From assembly GCA_948144175.1 (NCBI GenBank), contig CANXME010001279.1, forward strand, positions 1 through 64,000: 64,000 nt of DNA, given 5' to 3'. The notes beneath the pieces were generated by a model. The model made no database searches, had not been told where the DNA came from, and saw only the letters and a list, made by a program, of their open reading frames with translations. Each line of letters begins with the position of its first letter. Positions within the stretch are counted from its first letter, which is position 1. This DNA is from Closterium sp. NIES-65 (taxonomy: Eukaryota; Streptophyta; Zygnematophyceae; Desmidiales; Closteriaceae). Positions 52,070-62,246 of this stretch are shown here, piece after piece. A program made the translations under genes and the position numbers.

Positions 52070-52744
52070 GCGGTAAGCTTTTGCCTGGGATGTCCGTTCG
52101 CCTTCCTACGTCTGGGTAATTTTCTGCGACAACGAGTGTTAGGCCTAGATGAAAGCCCAGGGCAATATAGGATTGCCTCCGGGAAAATAGCAAGTCAGCT
52201 CTCGTTGGGGCCGCGTGAAGCCAGTCCCTAATTCCTCTAGCCTGGAGGCTAGGGAGGCAGACCTCGTGACCATTATCCTCCCCCAACTTATCTACTCTGG
52301 TCTCCTCTATGAACCCCGTCCAACTCCCTGCTATTGGTATTTGTGCAGAATCTCTTGTGCCAACCCTGACAGGCAAGCTCTCGTATCAACCAGTGACTCC
52401 CCTCCTTCCGTTGCTGGTGGAGTACTATCTGCCATGAGTACCGGTACATGTGCTTCCCGTTGCAAGGGTGATTATGCGTGGTTGGTAGGTTGCTTAAGAG
52501 GAGGTGTGAGCAGTTGATTGAGAAAAGATAGGCAGCTAGCGCATTTAAAATCGGGCCGATCAGGCCCAAACTGTCAAGGAATACCGGTAATATGGCTTGG
52601 CACCAGAGCAGACTCTACTCTAGTTCATCGATAGGTGCGTGCAAGTGGGCAGCCCGCAGTGTAGTCTTCAATAGCCTCTCACTCCAACCCCTCAATTTTT
52701 CCCGCGATAGCAAGTTAGCCAGCATTGAATGGAGAAGGTATGAT
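52070..52744 (-). pseudogene. Decayed non-LTR-type reverse transcriptase, 3' part
   Basis: Minus-strand continuation of the relic at 33800-34683. A W-L-x-A-x-P block (RDWLHAAPTRADLLF) followed by ALGFHLGLTL, near 52100-52230, is typical of the region downstream of RT in some non-LTR elements. It meets element Y at the TSD (52745-52749, ACTCT, the reverse complement of AGAGT). Confidence 0.58.
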
Positions 52745-52749
52745 ACTCT

Positions 52750-53626
52750 TGTTGTGTGATGCAATCATATGCATTCACGTCTATCTGCCTCCCATCATGT
52801 GTTCGTGCGCTGCATGCGTGGTGTGAGCGTGTGCAAGAATTTGTGTTTTGTGCGGTTTGGTTTTTCTGAGTGTGTGTGAATGTTATTTGGCTTGAGAAGA
52901 TATCTGAAGTGACTCCTGTGCTCAAGAGCTTTCCGACGAACCAAGTATCGCTTCAATCGGAGCACGAACAAGAAAGTTGCGAACGTTGAAGTTCGTATGC
53001 TTTTCATATTTGATTGTGGCAACTGTGGGAAGTTGTGGGGTTGACTCAATATGGGGTACAGACTTTTGGGGGTTGGGAAATTCGTCCTTTCTACTGTAGT
53101 TGCTGCCAAATGGTTGGGTGAAACCAAACCAGGTTGGCAAGTGTGGCCAAGTTGGGCAAGGTGGATTGCATGGGTTGGGAAAGTGACAAAAGTGAATGTG
53201 GGATTGCCTATGGAGAGGGGAATTGTGTGGCATGGGGTTTCCTTGGTTGGGGAGTATCTTGGGACCTTCCCTCTTGTCCTCCTCATCCCATCCCACCTGG
53301 TTTATTGCTACTCCAACTCTCTTGTGTAGTAATTGTGAACTTGTGTGAGACAATTGTGATTGAGTTAAGATTCCATGGCAGCATACCCTCTAGTGCGCCA
53401 AAATTGATAACTCAAGAAATACTTCACTTTTTTGTACGGTTCAACTTGGAAATTGTAGCCACAAAATAGAGCTACAACATATCCGAAATTGGTAAAGTTT
53501 TGACAGTGCGTTTTTTGTCGAAGGCGTTTCTTGTGAGCGCGACTATTCTGTCCAGAAATAGAGACCAACGATTTTTGAGAAATTTAGGCACCTAATCTTC
53601 ATAGACTCCGTCCTTAGTCTCTAACA
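52750..53626 (+). repeat. LTR1, 5' LTR of element Y
   Basis: 877 bp, TGTTGTGTGATGC...CTCTAACA. TGGTATCAGAGC at 53629-53640 shows it is a 5' LTR. Its TSD ACTCT (52745-52749) is the reverse complement of the one at the other LTR1. Confidence 0.93.
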
Positions 53627-53628
53627 AG

Positions 53629-53640
53629 TGGTATCAGAGC
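53629..53640 (+). promoter_or_regulatory. Primer-binding site of element Y
   Basis: TGGTATCAGAGC, two bases inside the LTR1 end; the classic plant copia form. Confidence 0.9.
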
Positions 53641-53862
53641 TGATTAAGGACCTTGTGGGGAGTCGACTGAAGTGTGAAGACCATCCTAGACCCACCATGG
53701 CCTGTGGGCGTGCCTAAGTGGAGTTCTGGAGGTTGGATGTGACTTCCGCTAAGGGGAAACTCTGCCGAAATTTCGTTGGCGCCGGCACTTGTGAAGATTG
53801 TGTGGATCTACATTGTGACCAGCAAAGGGGGGAGCTGAAACCTCTGATTGGGAGCATAGGAG

Positions 53863-54225
53863 TTGAATCAAGGGAGTGGAGATGCAGCTGAGAAGAGGAG
53901 TGAGCCGTCACCATCCAAGATCGAAGCTTTGGATGGCTCCAACTATGAGGAATGGAGCGGGCGGATGAGGAGCGCCTTCAAGCGCTACAACCTGCTGAAA
54001 TTGGCTATGGGAGAGGAGAAGATGCCCGAGGAAGGAGATGGCCACGATCGGTGGATTGAGCGGAGCGCGGTGCTGTACGACTTGATTCTACAGTCGGTCA
54101 ACAACGACATGTTCCAACTCATCAAGGATTTGGTGGAGTTGGATGATTCCGGACTTCATCGGTTACCGCTCTGGCGCCACTCCCATCCTTGGTCCTGTTG
54201 GAGGGGGTCCACCATGAAGGTTTAG
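53863..54225 (+). pseudogene. gag of element Y, 5' fragment
   Basis: Copia gag N-terminal domain (KIEALDGSNYEEWSGRM, RYNLLKLAMGEE, ERSAVLYDLILQSVNND). It is recognisable to about 54150, after which the frame enters unrelated sequence and stops. A different gag from that at 37384-38286, so X and Y are distinct elements. Confidence 0.78.
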
Positions 54226-54316
54226 AACGACACTTGAACCAAGGATGACCCACCCTTTCGCAATACCAGGGTTTAGGGTTTTGGTCGATGAGGTGCAGCG
54301 GCCTTCGAGACAAGTG
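54156..54316. other. Right inversion breakpoint zone
   Basis: Plus-strand Y gag ends near 54156. The minus strand of 54156-54290 then encodes a gag-type zinc knuckle (C-E-R-V-G-H-x4-C with the first Cys replaced). 54287-54316 is the 30-bp sequence shared with 37474-37503. After it comes truncated element G. The order suggests a small foldback or local inversion at the breakpoint. Confidence 0.55.
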
Positions 54317-55116
54317 GGAGACGAAGGAGGAGGAGGAGCAGGGGAGACCACACATCCGTCACCCCCTACTCGCCACCCCCAGACCCTAACGTAGGGCAGG
54401 GCGGGACAGCGGGTAGGGAGGTTAGGGGGGGGGGGGGGGGGGACGCGCGGTCTCCTAGGGCGCCAAAACAGGCGGCATAAGGGGCGATACTCGCCCCCCT
54501 CCCCCAGGTCGCGGCCCCCGAAGGAGCTGCGACGGGCAACGGGAAAAGGGGGGGGGGGGGGGGCGGTGTACATGCCCCCGGTGCGCCGCGGCTGGCGACG
54601 GGGCCGCGAGGGTCGGCGACGGGGCCGCTGGCGGCGGCGACGGGGCCGATAGGAGCGGCGACGGGGCTGCTAGGGTCGGCGACGGGGCCGCTGGCGGCGG
54701 CGACGGGGCCGATAGGGGCGGCGACGGGGCCGCGAAGGGGCCGCGAGGGGCCTGGAAGGGCAGCGACGAGCCGCAAAAGGGGCGGCGACGGGGCCGCGAA
54801 GGGGCCGCGAGGGGCCTGGAAGGGCGGCAACAGGGCCGCGAAGGGGCCACGAGGGGCCTGGAAGGGCGGCAACGGGGCCGCTAAGAGTAGGGCGAGGGGC
54901 ACGCTACGGGGCGTGCCGAACACAGAGTAGCAGCGGAAGCAGTTGGGTGGGCCCACAGGCTAGGACCGTAGATGCTCTGATAGCATGTGAAGATTAGAAC
55001 GAGAATGAAGAAGAGGAGGGGTTTCACTAGCAGCAATGAGGATACATATAGCAAACCCTAGATGGGTTGCACTCGCTATAGAGCACCCCACTACAGGCTA
55101 GAGAATAACATTCTCA
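54317..55116 (-). mobile_element. Element G, D-like non-autonomous element, 3' end deleted
   Basis: Minus strand: a D-type LTR at about 54987-55116 (GCCTGTAGTGGGGTG core, CTAGGGTTTG), a primer-binding site (TGCTATCAGAGC, rc at 54974-54985), and a GC-rich leader with GGCCCCGTCGCCGCC units (54600-54900). The end is abrupt at about 54317, inside sequence that in D precedes the 3' part. No second LTR. It abuts the zinc knuckle of copia Z, so it was probably inserted in Z gag. Confidence 0.75.
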
Positions 55117-56014
55117 TAGGGAGTGCTGAATCTGCGGCGACCCCGACCATCTCTCCTTCGAGTGCCCCGACCGCGATGACATCGACGAGGATGACAACAA
55201 GGGAGGCCGTGGTTGATCAGCCAATCGTCGCCTGTGTCGAGATGAGAAGCGGCGCAAGGAGAAGCAAGAGTCGAAGAAGACGTCGTCGACGAAGGATGTC
55301 GACAGCTCCAGCGGCAAGAGCCGGGGCGACGGGGAAGCGTCGTGCTCGATGGTCGGCATGGTGGAGCCGGCGGTCTTGCTAGCGCCGGAGGCTGGCGAGG
55401 ACTTCCACGCGGTGGCGGCAGCTGTGCAGGCCAACCCGATGGCGGTGCTGCTCGACAACGGGTGCTCCCACCACCTGATGGGGACGAAGTCAGTCTTCGT
55501 CGACATGGGGCCGAGCGACGGGGTGAAGCACGTGTGTGGGTTCAACGGGGTATTGCAGCCTGTCGAGGACCGCGGAACCATCGCTCTGCAAGGAGAGGCT
55601 GGAAAGCGGGTCCTCATCCCCGACGTACTCTACGTTCCGGGCGTTCAGGCGAACCTGCTGTCTGCTGGCTAGCTGAAGGAGAGCGGAGTGCTGCTGTAGG
55701 GCGATGGAGACGAGATGCTGCTCGTCGCCGTGACCGGGGAGGTGCTCGGTCGAGCATCCTACACCGGACGAGTCCTCTGCACCAACCTTCGCCCCTGCTT
55801 GACGCAGTCGAAGTCGACCGAGGTGGTGGCTCTGCGGACGATCGTCTCGGCGACGAAGACGACCCCCGATAGGATGCATGCGCGGCTCGCACACGTCAAC
55901 GTCGACACGATCAAGAGCTCGGCAAAGCATGATGTTGCTACTGGGCTCGACATCACGTCGTCGACCGGAGCAGACCCACCGTGTGTCTCGTGCGTAGGAG
56001 GAAAGCTGGCGTGA
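55117..56014 (+). pseudogene. gag zinc knuckle, protease and pre-integrase of copia Z
   Basis: The zinc knuckle C-x2-C-x4-H-x4-C at 55124-55165 has a TGA (55127-55129) as its second residue. The protease site reads LLDNGCSHHLMG (near 55451), with Asn where D-S/T-G is expected, which would probably inactivate it. The pre-integrase module has HARLAHVN and C-x2-C. In-frame stops are at 55670-55672, 55697-55699 (both from CAG) and 56012-56014 (from CGA). Confidence 0.8.
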
Positions 56015-57270
56015 CACACCTTCCCTACCAAGGGCTCGGACGCAGCGGATGCGCTGGCTGTCGTGCACATTGACTTGTGCGGGCCATTTCGGGTGGCTGC
56101 CAAGGATGGCAGCTTGTACTTCCTGCTGCCAAGGATGGCAGCTTGTATGGGCAATGCCGGTCGCTAAGAAGAGCGACGTGCTGCGGGAGTTCCAGCGGTG
56201 GCTGGTGCTAGTGGAACGGCAGTCGAAGAAGTCGGTGCTGTCGCTTCGATCCGATCGAGGAGGGGAGTTCCTCGGGAAGGCGTTCACCGACTTCGTCGAC
56301 GAGAAGGGCATCGTCCACGACCTGACGTGCCCCTACACTCCGCAGCAAATGGCATGGCTGAGCGGGAGATGCGCACGGTCATCGAGTCCGTGCGGACGAT
56401 GCTGTTGCACATGGGCGTGCAGCACCACTGGTGGCACCTTGCTCTACGACAAGCGGTCTGGGTGCGCAACTGCTTGGAGTGATCGACGACGCCACCGGGA
56501 ACGACTCCGTACCAGCTGCTGACCGGGCAGAAGCCCGACCTTACGCTAGCGCGGGTGTGGGGCTGCATGGTGCAGTTCATGGTTCCCGAGCAGCAGCGCG
56601 GTTGGAAGCTGGCGCCGAAGGCTCGTTGGGGGCTTCACCTGGGTGTGTCGTCGGAGAGCAAGGGCTGGGAGGTGCTCAACCTGACCGCCAACAAGGTGGT
56701 CACATCGGTCGAGGTGATCTTCTATGAGACGCTGTCGCTGGAGGTGTGGAGGGCGAAGTATGGGCCGGCGTCGGAGCGGACGCAGGCACACCCGCCGACG
56801 GACACCTCGACGGCAACGGTTCCACTACTCGTCGGAGTCGATGAGCCTGCTGATGAGGATGTTGTGGAGGTTCTTCCACCTCCCCCTTTTCTTGCTCCTC
56901 CTTCTCCCGTCGCAGATCGACCTATTTCGACACCTGTGCCGGCCACCGGCGATGAGGGGAGCCTTGAGGCGTCGCCTGTGGCGCAGGCCAGTGGCATCAC
57001 CGGCGGACGACAAGGCGCCAAGCTCGTCGACCACAATGGGAAGCCGTCGACGACAGGGGAGCAGCAGACAGGGGAGCCGGTCGAACAGGAGGCAACAGCA
57101 GGGGTACACTTGACAAGGGGAGCAGCAGCCTGAGCGGTCGACATGGGAGCTGTCGAAGTCAGCAGCAGACGAGCAGCCGGTCAACGGGTCGAAGCAGCTG
57201 GTCGACGATGAGGACGTCGATGAGGAAGGGGAGCAGTCGGCGGGTGAGGAGTCCACCGACAGCAACGAGG
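56015..57270 (+). pseudogene. Integrase of copia Z
   Basis: HIDLCGPF near 56070 (first Asp) and SDRGGEF near 56255 (second Asp). A one-base loss just before MAEREMRT near 56350 puts the catalytic Glu out of frame. A 29-bp tandem duplication (22-bp repeats at 56097 and 56126) disrupts the core. 56555-57133 is open and carries the C-terminal domain (WGCMVQFMVPEQQRGWKL) and an acidic/Pro-rich linker. Confidence 0.8.
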
Positions 57271-59079
57271 TGGAAGTGCCAATCACGAAGCCTGAGCCGC
57301 GACGCACAGGTCGAGCTCGACGGCCGCCGGAGCGGTTGAGCTTCCACGCCTGCCTACCGCCAGCTGCCTTCACCACGGTGTACGACGAGGTCAACGACGA
57401 CCTGTGGTTTGACGATGCCGAGGAGGATGAAGACCTGCCGGAGCTCGACCCTGACGTGCATGCTGATCCCAAACGCCGCTGGGACATCGCCACGATGACG
57501 GTGAAGGAGGCGCTGTCGAGCTGGAAGGGCGAGGCAGTGAAGGCCGCCATGGAAGAAGAGATCTGCAGCTTCATCGGTATGGGGACTTGGGAGCTGGTCG
57601 AACGCCCACGCGAGGTGAACATCATGAAGAACCAGTGGGTGCTGACGATGAAGTACCGCATCGACGACACCATCGAGCGCGAGAAGGCGAAGCTGGTCAT
57701 GAAGGGCTTCACGCAAGTGTACGGTTCCAACTACGACGAGACGTACTCGCCGGTGAACAGCTACGTAACGCTGAGGATCTTCCTCAACATCGTCGCCGTC
57801 CTCGACCTCAACCTGATGCAGCTCGAAATTAAGAACGCTTTCTTGCAGAGCAAGCTCGACAGGGTGCTCTACATGTACCAGCCGGACTACTTCGACGACG
57901 GGACCGGCCGGGTGTGTAAGCTGCTGAAGAGCCTCTACGGGCTGAGCAGTCGCCGCTGCTATGGTATAGAGCTCTTGACAGTGTGCTGCTGGGCGCTGGC
58001 TTGAAGAAGAGCCAGGTCGACAAGGCGCTCTACTTCAAGGCCGGCGACGACGGAGTGACCTGCTGGGTGCTGGTCTAGGTCGACGACCTGCTCGCCGCCA
58101 GCAGCAGCATCGCGATGCTGAAGGAGCTGCTGGAGGCCGCCTTCAAGCTGCGTGAGATCTCGCCGGTGGTGAAGTACCTTGGGCTGGAGATCGTGCGCGA
58201 TAGGCCGGCTAGGAAGCTGTGGCTGCACCAGCAGGGCTAGGCCGACAAGCTGAGCAGGCGCTTTATCGACGAGGAGCAGGACGGTCGAGTCCCGAAGACG
58301 CCGGTCTCGGTCGACGCCTACGCTCAGCTGACGTTCAACTGACAAGGAGGCTCAGGAGCGCAAAGAGGAGGAGTACCGGCAGAAGATAGGCTCGCTGTAG
58401 TTCGCGGTGATGACGACGAGGCCACACATTGCATTTGCCTGCAGCAAGATGGGGAGCGGCCTCATGGAAAGGAGCGACCAGCATTGGCGCAAGGCCGACC
58501 GCTGCCTCGCCTACCTCGCCGACACCCACGACACTGCCCTAGAGTTCGGCGGTGGACCGGAATCATTGGAGCTGATCGGCTACGTCGATGCCGACGACGT
58601 AGGCGACAAGCAGAACTGGACGAGCACGGGAGGCTACGTCTTCGTCTACAGAGGGGCCGTCGTCTTTTGGTCGGGCTCGCGCATCAAGTGCGTGACATTG
58701 TCATCGACCGAGTCGGAGTACGTGGCGGCCACGGATGCCGGCAAGGAGGGGCGTCGACTTCGCTTCCTCCTTGCGGAATTCAAGCTGCTTAACGCTGGAA
58801 AGCCGACCATCCTCCGCGTCGACAACAAGTCGGCAATCACGGTCGCTGAAGGCTTGGGGTTGACGGGCAACCTCAAGCACATGGAGCGACGCTACGCCTG
58901 GCTGTAGCATATGGTGAGGCGCGGGAAATTTGTGCTGAAGTACATCCCGACCACCGAGCAGCCGGCGGACTTCCTGACAAAGGCGCTGCATTTTCCTTCT
59001 TTCAACCGGTGCTCGTTCGCCATCGGCCAAGCTCGTCTAGCCGACGTCAGCGACGGCAACGACGAGGTACAGCATTAGG
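57270..59079 (+). pseudogene. RT-RNase H of copia Z
   Basis: 57270-58004 is open: RRPPERLSFHACLP, MGTWELVERPREVN, YDETYSPVNSYVTLR, LEIKNAFLQ and LKSLYGL, then a shift. The active site reads V-stop-V-D-D (TAG at 58076-58078), where Tyr is expected. Further stops at 58238-58240, 58398-58400 and 58905-58907 are all TAG at expected CAG. RNase H motifs are YVDADDVGD, SSTESEYVA, RVDNKSAITVAEG and ADFLTKAL (near 58970). Confidence 0.82.
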
Positions 59080-59207
59080 TGCCGTGGCCTTCTGCACGGC
59101 TGGTGCGGTGACGGCGTGCTGTGTGTGGGGTGCACGCTGAGGATGAGTTTTCTCTGTGAAGTACTGCCGTGTGGGCTGGAGGCCCAAGCGTGAGCGCGGC
59201 AGGGGAG

Positions 59208-60174
59208 TGTTAGAGGGAGTGGAGTATTGGCCCCGCCCTCGCTTGGGCAACGGAGACGACTTGGTCGGATGTACGGGAGTAGCAGCCGACCGTTCACAGT
59301 GGGAGAGCTACTAGACAGGCTTCGTCGAGCTACAGAGGACCGCTGTGGTGTTGCTGTCGACCAGGACCTGCAGTTTTACCAGGAGGTCTCCGGAGCATCC
59401 CGTCGACCTGCCGTTCGACCGGGGGGTCTCCGGAGCATCCCGTCGACCTGCAGTTCGACCGGGAGGTCGACGGAGCAGTCAGAAGGGGTCCGTCGACCAG
59501 GGGGTAGCTCGACGGGAGTTGTGGTTGACCAGAGGCACTTGGTGGTCGACCTGAGGGACCTGATGGTCGACCAAAAGCAGTGGTGGTCGACTGGAAGCAC
59601 CTGGTGGCCGACCGGGTCGACCGGGTAACCTGCTCGACGAGTTTTGCAGAGGCACGCGAACGTCGTTGAGGTTGCGATGGCGCACGCGACTGCGGGCTGG
59701 TATCCCTGAGTCGATGTGGCTCGTCACGCGCAGACAACAGCCGACAGATGCCCAATGAGGCAAGTCGGGCAAATCGTCTACGCGCACCTGCGAGTGTGCA
59801 CACTGCTGTGTTCTACGGGGCAATGCTGGACAGCCGCTCCGCTGCAGCGTTGGCACGCCGTCGGCCTGCTCTGTTGGCAAGTCGCCTTTGTGCAATGCTG
59901 GCGCGGCTCCTCTATGCAACGCTGGCAGGCAGTCGACCGAGCTGTGCTGGCGGTCGACCAGGCTAGCAGCAGGGTTGCTAGGTGCCTGATGTAGTTATTG
60001 TTGTCATTGCTTGTTCAATCATTCTGTAATTCGAACTTTGCTAGTGGAAACTCTTGCCGATTTCTCTTGTGAATGTGCAAGCACTAAGGAACCAAGCAAA
60101 GCTACGATCACCTCTAGTAGTTCGTGCCAAACCCCGTAGTGTAGCTCACTACCGTTGTAGAGTGACTCTCCGCA
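59208..60174 (+). repeat. 3' LTR of copia Z (LTR3)
   Basis: 967 bp, TGTTAGAGGG...CTCCGCA, preceded by GGCAGGGGAG (polypurine tract). Homologous along its length to the solo LTR at 31629-32816, except for fewer 40-bp repeats. CGAGA follows and would be the TSD; its partner is lost with the 5' end. Confidence 0.9.
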
Positions 60175-60612
60175 CGAGAGAGGGAGTTGTTTCTCACAAG
60201 GTATGCTGATGCAATTTGGGCATCGGAAAAGGAAGACATGTCCTCTGTGGGAGGATATGTGTGCGTGATTGGTGGTGGGCCTGTGAGCTGGAGGTCTAAG
60301 AAACAGGTGGAAACGGCGGGATCTTCTGCTGAAGCCGAGTATATGTCCATGTACTGTGCAGCCAAGGAGCTGATTTGGCTGAGGAAGCTGCTGGAGGAGA
60401 TAGGACTTGAGCAGAAAACGACGACACCGCTGTTTTGTGACAGCTCCAGTGCCATTGCAATGTCAAAGAACGCGGTGCTGCATGGGCTCACCAAGCACAT
60501 GCAAATTAAATGGCATTGGCTGCGCAAGGAAGTGCAGAGGGGATCCATTCAGCCTCTCTATGTGAAAACGCAGCAGCAGCCGGAATATTTTCTCACGAAG
60601 CGGCTGGCTTAA
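60175..60612 (+). pseudogene. RNase H fragment of element X
   Basis: Copia RNase H C-terminal part: RYADAIWASEKEDM, GGYVCVIGGGPVSW, SSAEAEYMSM, FCDSSSAIAMSKN and GLTKHMQIKWHWLR, with TAA at 60610-60612. Open from 60187. The RT and first RNase H part are absent upstream, replaced by copia Z. Homologous to, but distinct from, the RNase H of Y at 35622-36191. Confidence 0.83.
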
Positions 60613-60705
60613 GAACCTCACTGGCGCTGTGCTAAGCTGTGCGGTATGAGCCTTAACTAGGCTCATGCAAGGAGGTGCGAGCAGGCGACTGCTTGAGGGG
60701 GAGTT

Positions 60706-62042
60706 TGTTGGGTGCAAATCTCAATTTTGCACGACAACCAGCCGCCTGCATGAAGTCCCGCATTTCGTTTTGGGCCCCCCGGACAAATCAGGGGGCCCGG
60801 CATGTATGACCCTGTATTCAGCAGGGTTGGGGCGAATCTCGGCCCTTTAGGCTTCAGGGCTAAAAAATCGGGAGCGTCATTTCAACTACCAAGCTTACAA
60901 CTACGTTTGAGATCAACGACAAGCAAGTAAACACGACAAGAAGAGAAATAATTAGCGTCATATCACTACGCACGCTTTGCAGGCTTCCTAGCCTTTGCAG
61001 AACCGATGATCGTCTGCACATCTACTACCCAACCTTCAGGGTAGTTCTTGTGCACTTCTACCCAACCTTAACCGTCACCCACTCCACAGAGAGCGAGCTG
61101 TGATTGGTTTAAGCACAAGTTCTAGGCTGAGTTGAATTTGTGGCCCAACCAAGCAACTCGAAATCGCCTTGTTGGATGCAATCAGGTTAGAAACGAAGGG
61201 GGAAGGAGAGGAGGAGTGGTGGGGGGGGGGAGGGGAGTGGAAGGGGGGTCTCGAGAGATTTTGTTCCAGGGCTCGCCTAAAATCTGCCCTTTACACACCA
61301 AGCCTGAGCCCGAAATCAGCCCTGTAAAGAATCAGGGCCAGAATATTTCCAACCCATCAATTTCAGTTTTCAAGGGCAACCGAGCCATGTAATTCAAGGT
61401 CCAGCAGGGCAAACGCCCTGCAAGCGACAGCCCTGGTGCACAGTTGCACAATCGCAACAAGACAGGGCTCATTATGGCCCTGTCACGCGCAGGACAAAGC
61501 ACGATCGCGTCAGCGATCGGCTTTTTCTGCTTGACCGAGGGTGCTTCGGGATTTTGGTTGACTAACTGTATCCCGCGCTGACCTGGAACACAGCCGATTT
61601 TGCGCAAAAGTCACGTTACTTAGCGTGATCATTTCGACGCAGGTACAAAACGAAGCGTTTTCTACTACAGCAAAGCGAAGGCCTGGATTTCAGTTAAGCA
61701 ACTACTTTATGTTTTCCTTTGTGTGTTTAGGACTTTATATAAATGTGTGCTTGTATTTGCTTCAAAGTTAATCAATGCGATTATGCTTTTTTAAGTTCGG
61801 AATTCTACTACTATGTGTTGAAGAGAGTAGAAACGTAACGTGGTGCTGCTGAAACGCTGCTCGACCAGATTCCTCACTCCACAAATCAAGCAATGCATAA
61901 CTACTCACTTTTTTTCTGTTATACCCTTGGCTATGAGGTGACAAGCTGTCACACTCGGAGGGTTCAAAGTGAAGTTACGTGTTGCCAAGTTTGTTTTCGT
62001 GGTCCAGTTTTAAACGCTTCCACATAGTACTTAGAGTCAACA
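60706..62042 (+). repeat. LTR2, 3' LTR of element X
   Basis: 1337 bp, TGTTGGGTGCAAATC...AGAGTCAACA, preceded by a TTGAGGGGGAG polypurine tract (60692-60703) and followed by TSD TTTCG (62043-62047). It matches the left LTR2 at both ends but has a different middle part. Confidence 0.92.
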
Positions 62043-62047
62043 TTTCG

Positions 62048-62115
62048 GAGTTCGTTTGATGCGGCAAGTTACGACGGTGGCTCGTCGTCATTTTGCGCGC
62101 ATGACTCGCGAAATG
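62048..62115. other. Flank between X and copia L
   Basis: 68 bp with nothing recognised; AAATG at 62111-62115 should be the TSD of L. Confidence 0.4.
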
Positions 62116-62246
62116 TGTCTCTGTTCAACTTATATGCTATAGTCTGTGTAGGCTGTAGTGGGGTAGACAATATGGGGTACAACATTTCTAGGTTTTCCTA
62201 CTTGTACCCACCTCTTTCCTAGTTAATTCATTCCTAATTCTTCACA
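62116..62246 (+). repeat. 5' LTR of copia L
   Basis: About 131 bp, TGTCTC...TTCACA with the group core. The primer-binding site TGGTATAGAGC starts at 62247, followed by GTTCCC-TCGT-GGGAAC. Confidence 0.88.

Larger units (their letters stand above)
55117..60174 (+). mobile_element. Copia Z (LTR3 family), 5' truncated
   Basis: Starts within gag at the zinc knuckle, continues through protease, integrase, RT and RNase H, and ends with a 967-bp 3' LTR of the LTR3 type. The 5' LTR and most of gag are missing. It lies upstream of the X RNase H fragment, so it was inserted in X. Carries at least nine nonsense or frameshift changes. Confidence 0.88.

Noticed and set aside
52741-53626. Gene for the 120-143-codon frames in LTR1
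   Set aside because: The frames are present in both LTR1 copies because the LTR is duplicated; no start context, domain or splice pattern supports a gene.
56097-56147. 22-bp direct repeat in copia Z as a regulatory repeat
   Set aside because: It is a simple 29-bp tandem duplication within the integrase coding region that damages the frame.
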